In this document: positions 1 through 11,130 of the stretch, piece after piece
Numbering within the stretch: position 1 is the stretch's first letter
Layout: each line of letters opens with the position of its first letter
Source of the DNA: Metaphire vulgaris
Lineage: Eukaryota; Annelida; Clitellata; Crassiclitellata; Megascolecidae
Direction of reading: 5' to 3'
Assembly: GCA_018105865.1 (NCBI GenBank)
Contig: CM030852.1
Span: 9,993,950 to 10,057,949 of the forward strand
Length of the DNA stretch: 64,000 nt
The notes under the pieces: model-generated
Databases searched by the model: none
Told to the model about the DNA's origin: nothing
The model's input: the letters and a program-made list of their open reading frames with translations, nothing else
Made by a program: the position numbers and the translations under genes

Positions 1-198
1 ATGGAATAACGATTTCACCAATGTTTATTACATAGAGAAGGTTAAACGGATATATGTTCTCATAAATACGAATATGCGAACTAGGTTCGGAAATCCGGAA
101 CCCACTATGACATAGAACAGCGACGAATTGTCCGAATTTATTGACCGAAACAACTTTAAATGGAGCATTGTCCATAATCGAGATGATTTCAAATTTTT
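1..198 (-). CDS. Gene G: start of beta-propeller exon, cut by window edge
   Basis: A minus-strand exon opens after a good acceptor (ttcag at about 203-199) and stays open to the window edge, about 66 codons. Read in phase 1 it gives a peptide ending in IRIYENIYPFNLLY. This matches the first blade of the propeller exons of genes B and C (VFENKYPYHA and VYENKYPYNV) in both position and spacing from the acceptor. It is therefore the 5' part of the last exon of another family member whose 3' end lies left of the window. Its CARD and middle exons should lie upstream, to the right on this strand, between 0.2 and 4 kb, but I could not identify them; they may be lost or interrupted. No stop is present in the visible part. 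Confidence 0.6.
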
Positions 199-594
199 CT
201 GAAAGCCATGGAAACATTATTTACACCAAATGCCGTTTCCTTTGGTCAAAAGTTCGTCGATTTATAAATACAGAACATCAATAATTTCAATAAAAGTCAA
301 ACCGTCATACCCCTAGGAGACATGCATACAAAGACAGTGCAGATAAATGCAGCGGTAAACAGTCATAGCGTCCTAACGTGGCAGCTGGTTATCATATCCT
401 CATCTGAAGTCCGTTTTTTTATAGTAGGCACTAGGCATTGCTCAAGTGATGACGCAAAATAATAAAAATATCTTTGCCTATTCGCGATGTCAGTGGAGGA
501 GTAATGGTAAAGAGAGTTAAGGGAAGGGAATTTGGGATGGTGGAGGTAGGGAGGGAGAACACGCATGCACAGTTAGAATTCTGTATAGCCTATA
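199..594. other. No gene recognised
   Basis: Presumed intron or flank upstream of the gene G propeller exon. A minus-strand open frame at 363-566 contains a run of aromatic residues (RQRYFYYF) faintly like the core strand of the family's middle domain, but it lacks the W-x-W-C pattern and clear splice sites, so it is not called. Confidence 0.4.
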
Positions 595-595
595 G

Positions 596-1039
596 GATAT
601 ACATACATACATAAAGTTCATTTACTAGGCGCAATTATTACAAATGCGCCTCGGTTGCCAGGCCAAACATATATGTTTTAAGTCGAGCGAGAAAAATGTC
701 ACGGTTTAAAATTCCATCTCTAAGAGGAGGCGGAAGCTGATTCCAGAGTGATGGACCAATCACCCTGAACGCACGCTCTCCCATTCTGGTACGAGTGCGT
801 AGCACGGATAATGTCCTGGTGGAATTGGAACGTGTGACCATCGTTCGAGTGAGAACTGTATCAGATAACAGTTTACAGTCTCGAATAAGATACTGCGGTG
901 CTTCTTTTCTTAGACATCTGTCGACTAGCGAAAGCAGCTTGCACGATATTCGCTTATGTACCGGCAACCAGTGGAGTTGTTGCAGAATAGGGGTGATGTG
1001 TTGCCGCCTTGAGGTAGATAGAGAGCAACATGCAGCCAA
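596..1039 (-). mobile_element. L2/CR1-like LINE, 3' fragment
   Basis: The minus-strand frame encodes the C-terminal end typical of L2/CR1-clade reverse transcriptase polyproteins: HWLPVHKRISCKLL near the start, then APQYL, an LWNQLPPPLR block, and LKTYMFGL at the end. It is about 133 residues long and lacks the polymerase core, so it is a 5'-truncated copy. The 3' side (601-615) is a short CATA repeat, the usual simple-repeat tail. Open but not a host gene. Confidence 0.75.
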
Positions 1040-1163
1040 TTAGAAAATTACTTCTTGTCTTCAAGCTCTGTACAGTGTACAAGTGGATCGTCTAGCGCTG
1101 ATTATAAAATGACACCAACGCCTTGTTCAATGAGAATAGATTTAGTCACAGACATGAGAAAAC

Positions 1164-1190
1164 TATATATATATATATATATATATATAT
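1164..1190. repeat. (TA)n microsatellite
   Basis: Alternating TA run followed by a T-rich stretch. Confidence 0.9.
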
Positions 1191-2390
1191 TTTTTATTTT
1201 TATGCCCTCGGCATACTTCGTTCTCGAGGGACATATATGATTTAAAAATTGTCCGGAGACATGATATGATCGTGTATGAGATCTCGTTCGGTTGGAGATT
1301 AGAAAATGTTGCTTGCAAGGCGATGGCGTTGTATCGCAACAGATATTCTATAAAGCAGATAGCTTACTTATCTGTTGTCCCCGGATTGTAGGGTAATTAG
1401 TTGACTCAGATTGTTAATGAAGTAGAGGACATCGTTACTGATGGTGCCAAAAGTTTCAAGTGCCAGCGGCAAGAAGATGTGAGTAGATGAGAAAATTTGA
1501 TATTATCACCGCGCCGGTTTCGACTATCTTTGCGAATGTGTACAATCTATATTACGAGAGGTATGCCACTACTAAATCCTTAATTCCCACTATTCGAAAC
1601 CGACACAATGATCACCAGGGAACAACCCGCTCAAACGAATCTCAACAAAACCAAAGAATTTCCTTTTTCAAGTCAAATAGACATTTATTACAACTCAACT
1701 TAACTAAAATCTCATACCAACATGGCGTTCAGGTTAGTAATATTCTGGATTGTTAATGGTTTCCGTTCATTCGTCTTAACTGTCAACTGAGTGGAGTACA
1801 GTTTAGAACTTGACTGAACGTCTAATTGTGATTGAATGTAAAAACGACTATCCCCATTCGATATTAAGTTGGACCATGATTAGCGTTCAGGAGAGAAGCG
1901 AAGCGGACGACCGACATCAGCCCTGCAACGCGTTATGGAGTCCTGGTTGCGCCCTCGTTCCTTCGACGTAGCGGAACCGACCTTCTGCAGTATCGCTCAT
2001 GTGGACCGGTTGACACGACGACCCCTTCGTAGATACGCCCTCGACGTTCGGCGTACGACAACGTTCTTGTCTTCTGGGACGATGTGTCGTCTTGAAGTAA
2101 CGACGGTTCGAGTCGACGACCACGACGGTTGTCTTCAGCTCCGGTTGAGGCTCGATCGAGCTGAGTCTGACTTCCCATGTACCACGCTCTGATTAATTAT
2201 ATATCTTTCACCTAGAACATTCTAGAATCTATGGTCAATCATGCATGACGTTGCACACGGCCCAAACTTCAACGTTGATCCACTTAATTACAGTCGAAAA
2301 CTTTCCATTTTAACCCCTTCATAACAAACCACACACGCCTCCATACCTACGCATGCACACATACATTCCTACTCTGTGATAGTACACTTG
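1191..2390. other. Intergenic, no gene recognised; GC-rich island at 1880-2190
   Basis: Most of this stretch is AT-rich and featureless. From about 1880 to 2190 base composition shifts to CpG- and GC-rich sequence, with open frames in several frames on both strands (for example 1935-2192 plus and 1933-2178 minus) that are Arg/Ser-rich and match no family I know. It may be a decayed mobile element. Confidence 0.4.
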
Positions 2391-2965
2391 GTCCAGGCCT
2401 TGGTGCTAACGAGGATTGACTATTGTAATAACTGGATCGCCTGCAGTCTGTTCTTAACCTTTCGACGAGGATTGTGATCGGATGTCGCTGGTGTGAGCAC
2501 GTCACACCACTTCTCAGGGATCGCCTTCATTGGCTTCGAGTCCTTGAGCGGATTGTGTTCAAGAGATGCTGGCTGACGTACAGAGCGCTGCATGACCCGT
2601 GCTGTCCGGAGTACATTGCCTCTCTTGTAAAGAGACCGCAGTGTAATGACAGGAGATCGTCGCTCCGCTCCAGTCGTGGGGTTAAACTTTATGTTCCTCC
2701 TCCGTCCAAGACTGCTAAGTTCGGAAGGAGGTCCTTTACTCGGGGTAATCCTATCTTGTGGAACTCTCTTCCCGATGATGTCACCATGGCTGACACTGCC
2801 GAGCACTTTATCAAAACCCTAACGACGCATCTGTTTAGGTTGGGGTTTAGTTGTTTGGATGTCAAAGCGCTTTTGTTGTAGGCCTCAGCCTTGTTACAGC
2901 GCTATAGAAATTGTCCATGAATGAATGAATGAATGAATGAATGAATGAATGAATGAATGAATGAA
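2391..2965 (+). mobile_element. L2-like LINE 3' fragment with (GAAT)n tail
   Basis: Plus-strand RT C-terminal remnant with frameshifts. The start reads like ALVLTRIDYCN, a later frame (2474-2881) carries GRRSFTRGNPILWNSLPDDVT, and the end is HLFRLGFSCLDVKALLL. It is followed by the 'agcgctatagaaattgtc' 3' signature and a (GAAT)n tail from about 2920. The same family recurs on the minus strand at 14771-15300. Confidence 0.8.
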
Positions 2966-3436
2966 CTGAAAACAACGAAATTTCTCAAATTCAACTAAAT
3001 GCTACAATTTCTACAGTTAGCAAACATTTTATATCTCTGTCAGGCAAATTTTAAAAATATTTTCTGTGTTAAGATGATCCTCGTGCTGGGAATAAGTAGG
3101 TACGAAATCCATTTAGGCCTACCAATCACCACGATACTAAGCTTGCCGCAATTCTTGATGACAAGGTGATAGAATTAGCAAACGACAGAGGCTTGCATGC
3201 ACATTTTTTCTGCCTTTGGGGTCAGCGTTACCACGAAAGGTGACCGTCAAGACTGTTGCATTTCTCCAACGCCGATGACCACTTTTTTCTTTTTGCTATC
3301 GCTTTATAGCAACAGCGGGCTTCTGACAGATAGTCAAATCATTCTGGGCACTGTCCCGGCTCATCTGAATAAAAATAATCAATGTTTCGCTACAAACTAT
3401 TTTAATATCACTTCTGAAAAATGGACATGTCATTGA
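2966..3436. other. No gene recognised
   Basis: AT-rich flank between two LINE fragments. Short frames on both strands show no domain. Confidence 0.4.
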
Positions 3437-3990
3437 TATCATATTTTGCAGCCAATTATTTAATATGGTCAAAACGTTCTTCATTTTCAGTTAGTAAGGT
3501 GGTGTCGTCTGTATATCTTATGTTGCTTATATCGTGTCCTCCCGTTTTAACTCCAGGTAATCCATTCAGGGCTTCTGATATTAGGTATTCACTATATAGA
3601 TTAAATTATATAGGTAGTAGAATGCATAACTGTCTTCCTACCTTTCGGATTTTAAAATACCTTGTTTTTTCTGATTTAGCCCTGTCACATGTTTCTTCAT
3701 TCCAGTAAAGACGTTCTATCAGCTTTCTTTCAAAGTCTGGTATCCCTGCTAGTTTCATGATTTACATTAATTTTCTATTTTTACTTTATCAAAAGCTTTT
3801 CGAAAATCTATGGAGTATATGTTGGTATCATATTTATGTCTAGATTTCGCACATGGTTTGTAGTTGTAAGGTAGCCTCTCTTGTGCCTTTGCCTTTTCTA
3901 GATCCTGTTTGATTTCCAGGAATGAGATTTTCTATGATTGGAGTGGTACTGTCTTTTAGTAAGTGCAGCATAACTTTTGAGCATTTTGAA
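3437..3990 (-). mobile_element. RTE-like LINE reverse transcriptase remnant
   Basis: The reverse complement holds frameshifted pieces of a polymerase: NIYSIDFRKAFDKV (catalytic motif A) at about 3785-3830, FNLYSEYLISEALNG further on, and DISNIRYTDDTTLL, in which the catalytic YADD box has become YTDD, near 3500-3530. Several frame changes and stops show an old dead copy. It lies 3' of gene A. Confidence 0.7.
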
Positions 3991-4319
3991 GATTTAAAGT
4001 GTAGGTGAAAAACGACACTAATAGCTGTTGAATGAGCAGAATCAAACCGTGATTCTGTAAAGGGCTGTCAGGATTGAGTTCTAGAGTGCAACAGAAGAAA
4101 AAGCGCGATTATAGATTTCGGGTGTAACGAGAGGGGGAGATGAGGCACAAATTAAGAAATATTAAATATTTACACATTAAAATTATACAAGAGATCGAAT
4201 CATACAAGATATTAAATGGGGAATCGAGGATCTGTATGAGAGTAAATTCATGCATTTCAACAATAATTGTTCAGTATCAATATAGATCATAGAAGATAGC
4301 AATAGCCAAGCGAGAAGCA

Positions 4320-4590
4320 TGTTTATTGCATGCATGTATGTATATAGAGTTTACAAGATTTCATTATAATGCTGATCACTCAAAGGAGCCCCTTGTATTT
4401 GTTTGGAAATAATTACCTTATCAGAAACTATATTTCAAATGATTCTATGAATGACACCCATATTGCTTAAGTTCACTTCCCATACATCCCCTAAGCGATC
4501 TCGCCGTCAAATTAATCCTTATTGGGTTTGCAATTTCAATGTTTCATTCGTGACTTGATACTAATAAATTCAAAATGATGTCTAAAAGAG
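4320..4590. repeat. 3' flank of gene A, paralogous to 31080-31310
   Basis: This segment and 31080-31310 share a collinear series of similar strings ('ccttgtattt', 'ggaaataatta', 'attgggtttgcaattt'), each lying just 3' of the propeller exon of gene A or gene B. It marks one end of the A/B duplication. Confidence 0.6.
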
Positions 4591-4595
4591 TCAGC

Positions 4596-6453
4596 TCATG
4601 GACAATAATCTTCATCCTCGTAATTGAATTCATAGATCTTTAGTTTATTTTTCAACAGCTCATATAACTGTTTCCGATCAGCAGCGAAATGGATGGATAT
4701 TATCCTCTCATCTGTTGTTAAAATATCTAGGGTTACTTTTGCATCAAAAAGCAAGTGATGCAGCTGAACAATTACCTTATCGAAATTCACTGATACAAAA
4801 TTACTAGAATTACGACGCCAAGCAACAAGTTTATGTCGAGAGACTTCAATGAAGAGAGCAAAATAGCGGAAAAAAGGTTGACCAACGATCCGCTGTTGCC
4901 ATTCAGTATGGCGGAGTATAGTTCAATCGTCATCCAAACGCATGACCGTGATGCAACTAAAGGCACCACTAAGCGCCACTATATCTGACATTATTTCTTG
5001 CATGAATTTTATTTACCGAGGCGACGCTCAATTGAAATGGTACGCTTAACTGTTGTTTCAGGAGTAAAAAGTAACAACACATGATCTCCAATTTTGACTT
5101 GATGAACAAGTACTACACCCTAGTTGGTTACTGACATATACGATGCACCAGTTTCGCTCGTTATTTTACCGAGAAGATGCTCCATTGAAATGGTACGCTT
5201 AACTGTTCCTTAAACAATCTAAAATTTGCAGACGATGTCAGCCTGATAACAGACAACAAATCAGATCTTCAAACACTGACCAATGAAGTTAATCTAACAA
5301 GCAAAAGATTTGGACTAACTATCAACCCAAAGAAAACGAAAACCATGGCAATCAGCAGAAAGGGAAAAGCTCAAATCAAAATAGCACTAGATAACACAAC
5401 AATAGAACAAGTCGAAAGTTTCACCTATGTTGGAGGAGAAATTAGCAGTAATGGAAGTCATCAAGAAGACATAAAACAAAAAATCGCCAAAGGACTGCAA
5501 ACGATGGGGAGATTGCGAAAAATCTGGAGCAGCAAAGGCATAAACATCAGCACAAAAGCCACAATATACAACACCATAGTAGTCCCACAAATTATATATG
5601 GAGCAGAAACATGGAGCATGAAAGAAACAGACGAAAGAAGACTACTGGTGGCCGAAATGACGTGCTTACGAAGAATCCTGGGAGTAACCCGACTGGAAAA
5701 AATAAGAAACGAAGACATCAGACAACGTCTCAACATGAAGGATACAATAATCGACAAAATTAGAAGAAAAAGACTAAAATGGTATGGGCATGTCAACAGA
5801 ATGGATGAAAGGAGACTACCATACAAGGCTCTCTACACTCAAATAGAAGGAAACAAAGGAAGAGGAAGGCCCAGGAAAAAGTGGATGGACAACATCAGAG
5901 AAGACATGAACATGAAAGGAATTACAATAGTAGAAGGAAGACGATTGACAGAAGATAGAACTTCTTGGAAACATTTTGTGTCTAGCTATTGCCGCTGATG
6001 AGCTGGCAGAAAGCAAAGATGAGATGATGAACTGTTCCTTCTGGAGTAAATATCCGTAACATATTAGCTGCACCTTCGACTTGAACAACAAGTACGTCAC
6101 CCTTGCTGGTTACTGATATAAACGAAGCACCAGTTGCGCTCAGCCATTTAGCTACTCTGCTGTCAAGTTCTGGTTCAACTTTGAAGATATAGCTACTTCC
6201 ATGAAAAGATATATAGAGACATTTGTTTATGTTCCATGAGTCAATCGAGGCTGGTAAACTTACACATTATAGAATATAATAGGAGCATGGTAATGGCATT
6301 TGCTCTCGTCAACCAAGATCTTGCGCTTCTGAGCGATGTATGTTTTGTCTGCAAGTGACGTAAAACATTTTGGACATGTAATAATTCCAAAAACGTCAAA
6401 TTCAAACAAAGTGGCATGATCTTTCGCAGTTCGGATAGAGAGTCGCCTTTCAG
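4596..6453 (-). pseudogene. Gene A exon 4: disrupted propeller exon
   Basis: Acceptor ttgcag followed by CTGAAAGGCGACTC matches the exon 4 start of gene B exactly in position and phase. The frame holds for about 70 codons (AERRLSIR, then TSLADKTYIA) and then shifts. A 150-bp unit covering roughly one blade is present twice: 5009-5160, and again at 5161-5211 continuing at 6041-6145. Gene B has it once. A LINE lies inside the second unit. The last segment, 4596-4790, is open and homologous to the final blade of B. Confidence 0.75.
5212..6029 (+). mobile_element. RTE-like LINE, 5'-truncated, inserted in gene A
   Basis: An 818-bp insertion flanked by the 11-bp direct repeat AACTGTTCCTT at 5201-5211 and 6030-6040. 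It encodes the end of an RTE-type reverse transcriptase: LKFADDVSL at the very 5' end, then an open frame (5345-5998) with ESFTYVGGEIS, YGAETWSM, RLKWYGHVNRM and GRGRPRKKW blocks. The 3' end is a short 'gatgagatgatg' simple repeat. Gene B carries the unoccupied equivalent site (aacagttcctt, near 32950). Confidence 0.9.
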
Positions 6454-6597
6454 CTGCAAGAAAAGCAACGCATATTAAATTCCTCAACTTTACACCACTA
6501 CTCTCACCTAGCAATATTCAATTTCATCATTTGGAAAGATTCATTATCGTCGTCGTGGTCATGCCATAACCATAATATCAGCTAAAGTTATATTTAC

Positions 6598-6957
6598 CAA
6601 AGTCACTGACTAAGTTATAGTTCATTTGAATGAGTTGAGGTTCGAGTGTTATCTTATGTTGCGGATTCAATCGCTGATAAATTCTCTGAATTATTTCTCG
6701 CAGATCGTCGTAACTTAAGCTTTTCAGTTGATTCAACGAGGATTCTGTTTTGCACCAAAACCACAGTTCGATGCCTTTATTCTGTTTTGCGTGAAGTAAG
6801 AAGACATCATTCAATCTTTTGCGAACATATGCTTTTAGTGAGTCTTCCAGCATAAGTTTACTTTCAGTTTGCATTCTTTGAAATCTCTCGATAAATTTCA
6901 TCTCGAAATCTTTCGTCCTCGACGCTTTTCCATGATTGATGGTCACTTTCAATGTCT
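6598..6957 (-). pseudogene. Gene A exon 3: TRADD-N-like middle domain
   Basis: A 120-codon phase 1-1 exon between an acceptor (cgaacag) and a donor (GACTTTG/GTAAATA). Predicted pattern is strand, long helix, strand, helix, strand. The core strand reads ELWFWCKTESSLNQL. It is intact as a frame and differs from gene B mainly by substitutions. It is called pseudogene only because the gene as a whole is broken. Confidence 0.65.
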
Positions 6958-7184
6958 CTGTTCGAAAAAGTAGTTAAACTCTTACAACTTTATAACTGCC
7001 GTTCGTAAATCACAATTATTGATTAAATTTTATGTTATATTTATCTAAGAAGCTTAAATCGTTTGCTATAAAGCTAACATAACAATAGGTAATAATCCGA
7101 GATGGAAGTGTTTTAGGCGGTGATAATGGAGATGTCTGGGTGTTAAAACGCCTCATTTTCAGCCTAACTACGTCGTACAATAAC

Positions 7185-7450
7185 CAGTGGCGAGGCCACG
7201 GAATGGGGAGTTGGGGGGTTTGAACACCCTACTTGCCATCATGAGCCACCAGTGAGATTCGTGCAAAATTGCAGAGAATTTTTTGTGAGGGGGTAGGGGT
7301 ATGGTTGAGGATCGGCTCTACTAGTCTAAGTATCAAGCATTCTCTACAGTGTATATATCTATATAAAAAGTTCTCTATATGTCTATATAACAAGCGGTCG
7401 TGCATCAGACGGACTGAGACCCCCATGGCCTTTCATGTTACTATTTGCAA
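7185..7450. mobile_element. hAT-type MITE fragment in gene A intron 2
   Basis: It starts CAGTGGCGAGGCCACGG, resembling the right terminus of the element at 51595-52337. Its interior ('gatcggctctactagtctaagtatcaagc') is the reverse complement of sequence at 52170-52215. The matching right terminus is not clear, so it may be truncated. Confidence 0.6.
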
Positions 7451-7499
7451 TAAATTTTATCGGATAGATAAAAATATTGTTTAAAAGTTATTTAATGCA

Positions 7500-7793
7500 C
7501 TCATTATGTAAAAGTAATAGTAGTTCAGCTTCAGGGGGCTTCGCCCTCTGGTCCCCTGATCAGGGGCTTGGTCTCTGGACCCAACTGGGGGCTCTGCCCC
7601 CAGAGTCCCTCAACGTGCTCGCCATAACTCCCCCACTCAAAGTGTGTAGAAAATCTGAGCAAATTTCAGGCATTGTTAAATAATGCCTAAAAATTTCAGT
7701 CAATGTCGACATTGCCCGACTGAATCAGAACATTGTGGCATTGCCTAAAAATTTCAGGCAATGTCAACATTGCCTGATTTCACACTTTGACTG

Positions 7794-7835
<42 letters not shown>
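7500..7835. repeat. GC-rich hairpin block, inverted repeats and (TA)n
   Basis: 7535-7600 contains self-complementary GC-rich strings ('ggggctctgcccccagag', 'cctgatcagggg'). 7670-7780 contains repeated 'aatgcc/ggcatt' and 'aaaatttcaggcaatgtc' units in both orientations. A (TA)n run follows at 7795-7835. This suggests a foldback-type repeat; no family assigned. Confidence 0.5.
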
Positions 7836-7837
<2 letters not shown>

Positions 7838-8004
7838 AACAAGTGTGGTGACAACGGGGGCAATCCTGTTTTACCCCTGTCCCAATCTTTTCTGAATCTT
7901 CATGTCTCCTTCAATTCTTATTCTCACTAATTGAATTAAAATTTAAACTTATATAAACTTATATGTATATAATGCGCAACATTATCATTATCAGCTCCAA
8001 TGTT

Positions 8005-8092
8005 GACGATGATAATGATGATGATAATGATGATGACGACGACGATGATGATGATGATGCAGAATAAGATGATGATGGATGATAATGATGAT
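8005..8092. repeat. (GAT)n-rich microsatellite
   Basis: Imperfect GAT/GAC trinucleotide run immediately downstream of the donor of the gene A CARD exon. Confidence 0.85.
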
Positions 8093-8100
8093 GTGCAAAC

Positions 8101-8385
8101 CTCCTCCTCTCTCAAGAACCAAGGCAGCTGGCGCTTGATTTGCAAGAAATAGGCAATCTATCGCTTTGGAGTATTTCTTAGAAGAGAAGTCTTGCAACAT
8201 AATCAGAAGTTCGTGGTTCTTGTCCTTGTCGTTTCTTAGTCGATTTAGAAATGTTACCTGGTCCTCTGTTAGGCAGCCACAAGCATCCATTGGAAATGTG
8301 ATTTTGTCAGGTTGGATGACTTCTTTAAGAAAGTTTCGATTGTTTCTGATAATTGTCGATCGCATCTTAGCTTTTTGAAAATATG
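8101..8385 (-). pseudogene. Gene A exon 2: CARD domain
   Basis: A 95-codon exon, phase 1 at both ends, with acceptor gcttttag at its start and donor GAGGAG/GTTTGC. It shows a CARD pattern: RSTIIRNNRNFLKEVI (helix 1), CGCLTEDQVTFLNRL (helices 2-3), KNHELLIMLQDFSSKKYSKAI (helices 4-5), DCLFLANQAPAALVLERGGG (helix 6). The same length and boundaries occur in B and C. Confidence 0.75.
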
Positions 8386-10235
8386 CTAAAAGCAATCACC
8401 ATTGGCATTTAATTTATAGTTACACATAAATCGCTGTATTCAATATTATCGATATTGATTTCGAATCATTCTTATTAGTTAAATGTCGCCTTTATATTAA
8501 GTGTTGGTTGAATGCCAACTTAAATATTAAATTAAATAATTTAAATTCGTTTGTTATTAATAAGGTATTCCAAAAGTTAGCATGTATATTATGACAGCCC
8601 ATTTTTATCATAGATGTTGCAAACGTTTTTTCGTTTTTATTTCTCTGACAAAAACGCGTTTTTACGTTTTCTTTATTTCTTTACGTTTTTTTATTCGATT
8701 GTGTTTTCAAATTTCAACGGCTTTTGTAAAATGGTATTTCTATTTTTTTAGATCATCGGTCAGACCATCGGTCCTTGTTGAATCAAATTTTAAAATAGGC
8801 CTATTATCGAGGCGCTACACAATTTAAATCACGCAAAGTTTTGCGCCAAAAAGCGGCTGAATAGTCGAAATTCGAACCACGTTGAGTTGAATTCTCTTGC
8901 TTTTGTTGTAATTTGTACGATATTTATACGAAAATGTTCGAAATATTTTAAAATATTATTAGCGGTTGCTTAGAGTTCCATAGAATATAAGCTCAAGCAA
9001 GCTTTGAGGGTGATACGTTTACGTTAAACCAATAATGATCGCTTCTCCGTGTCTTGACTGTCTATAATTTCCAGAGGAACCTATTAATTTGGCTCCAGGA
9101 GAATGCTAGTATTCACAAGAGCTATAACAAATTGTCACAATAAATTGAAAAGGTTTATTTTCATAAACTAACGTTACTTGAAATGCGTAGAGAGTTCATT
9201 TCTGAATGTGATGTCAAATTTCATCGCTTTATCACTGCGCAAACTCCAGTTGCAACAGTTAATAGGCCTATATGCTATGGCGTTAAAAAGTCAATGGCCC
9301 AAGTTGTCGGACGCGAGATTGGCTGTCAGTCCTTTATTTAAGAGGTCTATGCCCACATTACACATTCAAAGTTGGTTACATATTCCGTCGACGTTACTTC
9401 AATTTTCATGTTCTAAAGTCGTTGCTTTAATATTAACGCTGACTTGTGTTTGATTCACACTACGGATTCTTTATTTTCAGTCCTTGATTAGAAATTTAAA
9501 TTTGTAGGCAGTGAATCGCTACACTGCGCTTCACAACCGTGTTATTGCCTTTTTGCTAAAACAATTACTTTTACAGACGTATGCTAATGTTAGTATTTTA
9601 TAGGACTATCAATACCTGATATTTGGCTGATTCTTACGGGAAGTTTGGAACCACAATTTCTTTTACTGAAATTACAATTTGTGTGATTCTTACCTTCGTC
9701 TCATTAAGACTTAGGCTATTTGATTAAAAATATTATTTAATTTTAAAATTTCCGAATGTCTTAATTGAGCACAAGTAGGGCCTATTCGTATTATTAAACC
9801 CGCTAACTGTAGTTTTAAAGGCATATAACCTAATAAGGCATAAGCGACCCTAAACTGGCATCAAATCAACGCAGAGGATAAACAAGCACAAATGTTAATA
9901 ATAGCCTAAACGGAGAGCATCTTGCATCCAATTTTCCTGTAAGAAATAGCTCTTGAAACTCCTAGAACATATGTATGTATTGTGTTCTGTGGCATTGAGC
10001 ACTTGAAATCATCTTTGTCTATAACAATTGAGATCAACGCTTGGCCATTGCATTGTCCCACAGATATTATGATTTGAAATGTTCGTTTGACTTATTTGAG
10101 TTTCTACATTCATAAAGCAAGCGTAATGAAGCTAGTAAATAGTTTGTGAACCAACACTAACACAACACGTATAAATGATTGTGACATTGAATAAGTTATC
10201 TTAAGATTATTCAAAGATGGAGAAACATAGAATAC
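8386..10235. other. Gene A intron 1
   Basis: About 1.85 kb between the F-box-like and CARD exons. No coding exon is recognised. Stretches such as 'acatattccgtc' and 'ggattctttatt' align with intron 1 of gene B (39413-40327), showing that it belongs to the duplicated block. Confidence 0.55.
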
Positions 10236-10455
10236 CTTTTGAAAGATGTCGAATTTTATTTCTGAGGCTGTATTTCTTCATTGAAATCCACCAATGAAAG
10301 TCAACTGACGCTAAGTTACTGAAGATAGATTCATCACTTTGGCGCTTGGCCCTGTCCTTAGAGTACATTTGAACCAACACAGCTTTTATAAGAATCATTT
10401 TCAACAATTCCGGAAGAAGACGAAATTCCTTTGCAAAATTACACAAATGTTTCAT
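10236..10455 (-). pseudogene. Gene A exon 1: F-box-like N-terminal exon
   Basis: ATG-initiated frame of 73 codons plus one base, ending at CAAAAG/GTATTC (phase 1). Residues 11-56 read LLPELLKMILIKAVL, then SIFSNLASVDFHWWISM. This pattern (LP-E-L-I, then L-V-W) resembles an F-box with an insertion. It is about 80% identical to gene B exon 1. An upstream 5' exon is possible. Confidence 0.45.
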
Positions 10456-10551
10456 GATTATTATGTAGGCTACTGTTTCAATACTAAGTGAAGGGATTCT
10501 AATTATACTTGTAGTAAATGTTACTCTCCGTTAGATTTCGAGATACTCTAA

Positions 10552-10690
10552 TCCAATGGTTCTCAAACTGGGGTCCGTGGTCCCATACGGGATCCACAAA
10601 GGGATTACTTTCTCAAGATATCTGACCAGCACCTCAGAACACAAAACATACTGATGGCTCTAAGAGTCCTGATTCCATTTGAATTTAAAT
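10552..10690. mobile_element. hAT-type terminus, fragment
   Basis: 'caatggttctcaaactggggtccgtgg' has the look of a hAT terminal inverted repeat (CAG-GGTTCTCAAACTGG type). No matching second terminus or duplication was found nearby, so only a fragment is called. Confidence 0.4.
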
Positions 10691-10777
10691 TTGTTGACTA
10701 AGAATTGCAATTTTCTTATCAATCAATTGATTTGCAATTTTCTTATAAAACAATTGATTGACAAAATAAGTAGCCTA

Positions 10778-11130
10778 TGTTATTATTATTATTATTATTA
10801 TTATTAGCCAGACGATTTCTATAGCGCAATAAGCATGGCAAAAGTGGCCAAAGACAAGAGCGCTTTACAAAACTACGTATACCCCATGGTGAATAAGTAA
10901 GTTTTAAGATTACGTAGAAAAATTCCAACAGTCAGAGTTTGTGACATAGTCCAGTAGTGAATTCCATAGTTCTGGATTGCCCCGAGTAATCGACCTGTCC
11001 CCAAACTTAGCCGTTTTAGACGGGGGAGGCACTAGCAATTTGACTCGACTGCCAGATCTTAGCAGCCGACGTCGTTCCAGTGTCATGGTCCGCTGTAGGA
11101 GGGAGGCGATGTAGTTCGGACAAGTAGTAT
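10778..11130 (-). mobile_element. L2-like LINE 3' fragment with (ATT)n tail
   Basis: On the minus strand the sequence shows the end of an L2-type polyprotein (the conserved FGDRSITRGNPELWNSL block is readable near 10965-11010) and the 3' signature 'ttgcgctatagaaatcgtctgg'. It ends in an ATT/AAT tract at 10781-10806. Frames are interrupted. Confidence 0.75.

Larger units (their letters stand above)
4596..10455 (-). pseudogene. Gene A: F-box-like / CARD / TRADD-N-like / propeller gene, broken
   Basis: Minus-strand paralogue of gene B with the same four exons: F-box-like 10236-10455, CARD 8101-8385, middle domain 6598-6957, propeller 4596-6453. The first three are open and their splice sites match those of B; exon lengths for CARD (285) and middle (360) are identical. 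The propeller exon is ruined: it has frameshifts near 6240, an internal tandem duplication of about 150 bp, an 818-bp RTE LINE inserted with an 11-bp duplication, and no continuous frame to the final stop. The end peptide (KLKIYEFNYEDEDY) still resembles the B terminus. A truncated F-box/CARD/middle protein could still be made, but loss of the propeller suggests a pseudogene. Confidence 0.75.

Noticed and set aside
9178..9453. 91-residue plus-strand frame in gene A intron 1
   Set aside because: Antisense to gene A, not conserved as a frame in the paralogous intron of gene B, no domain.
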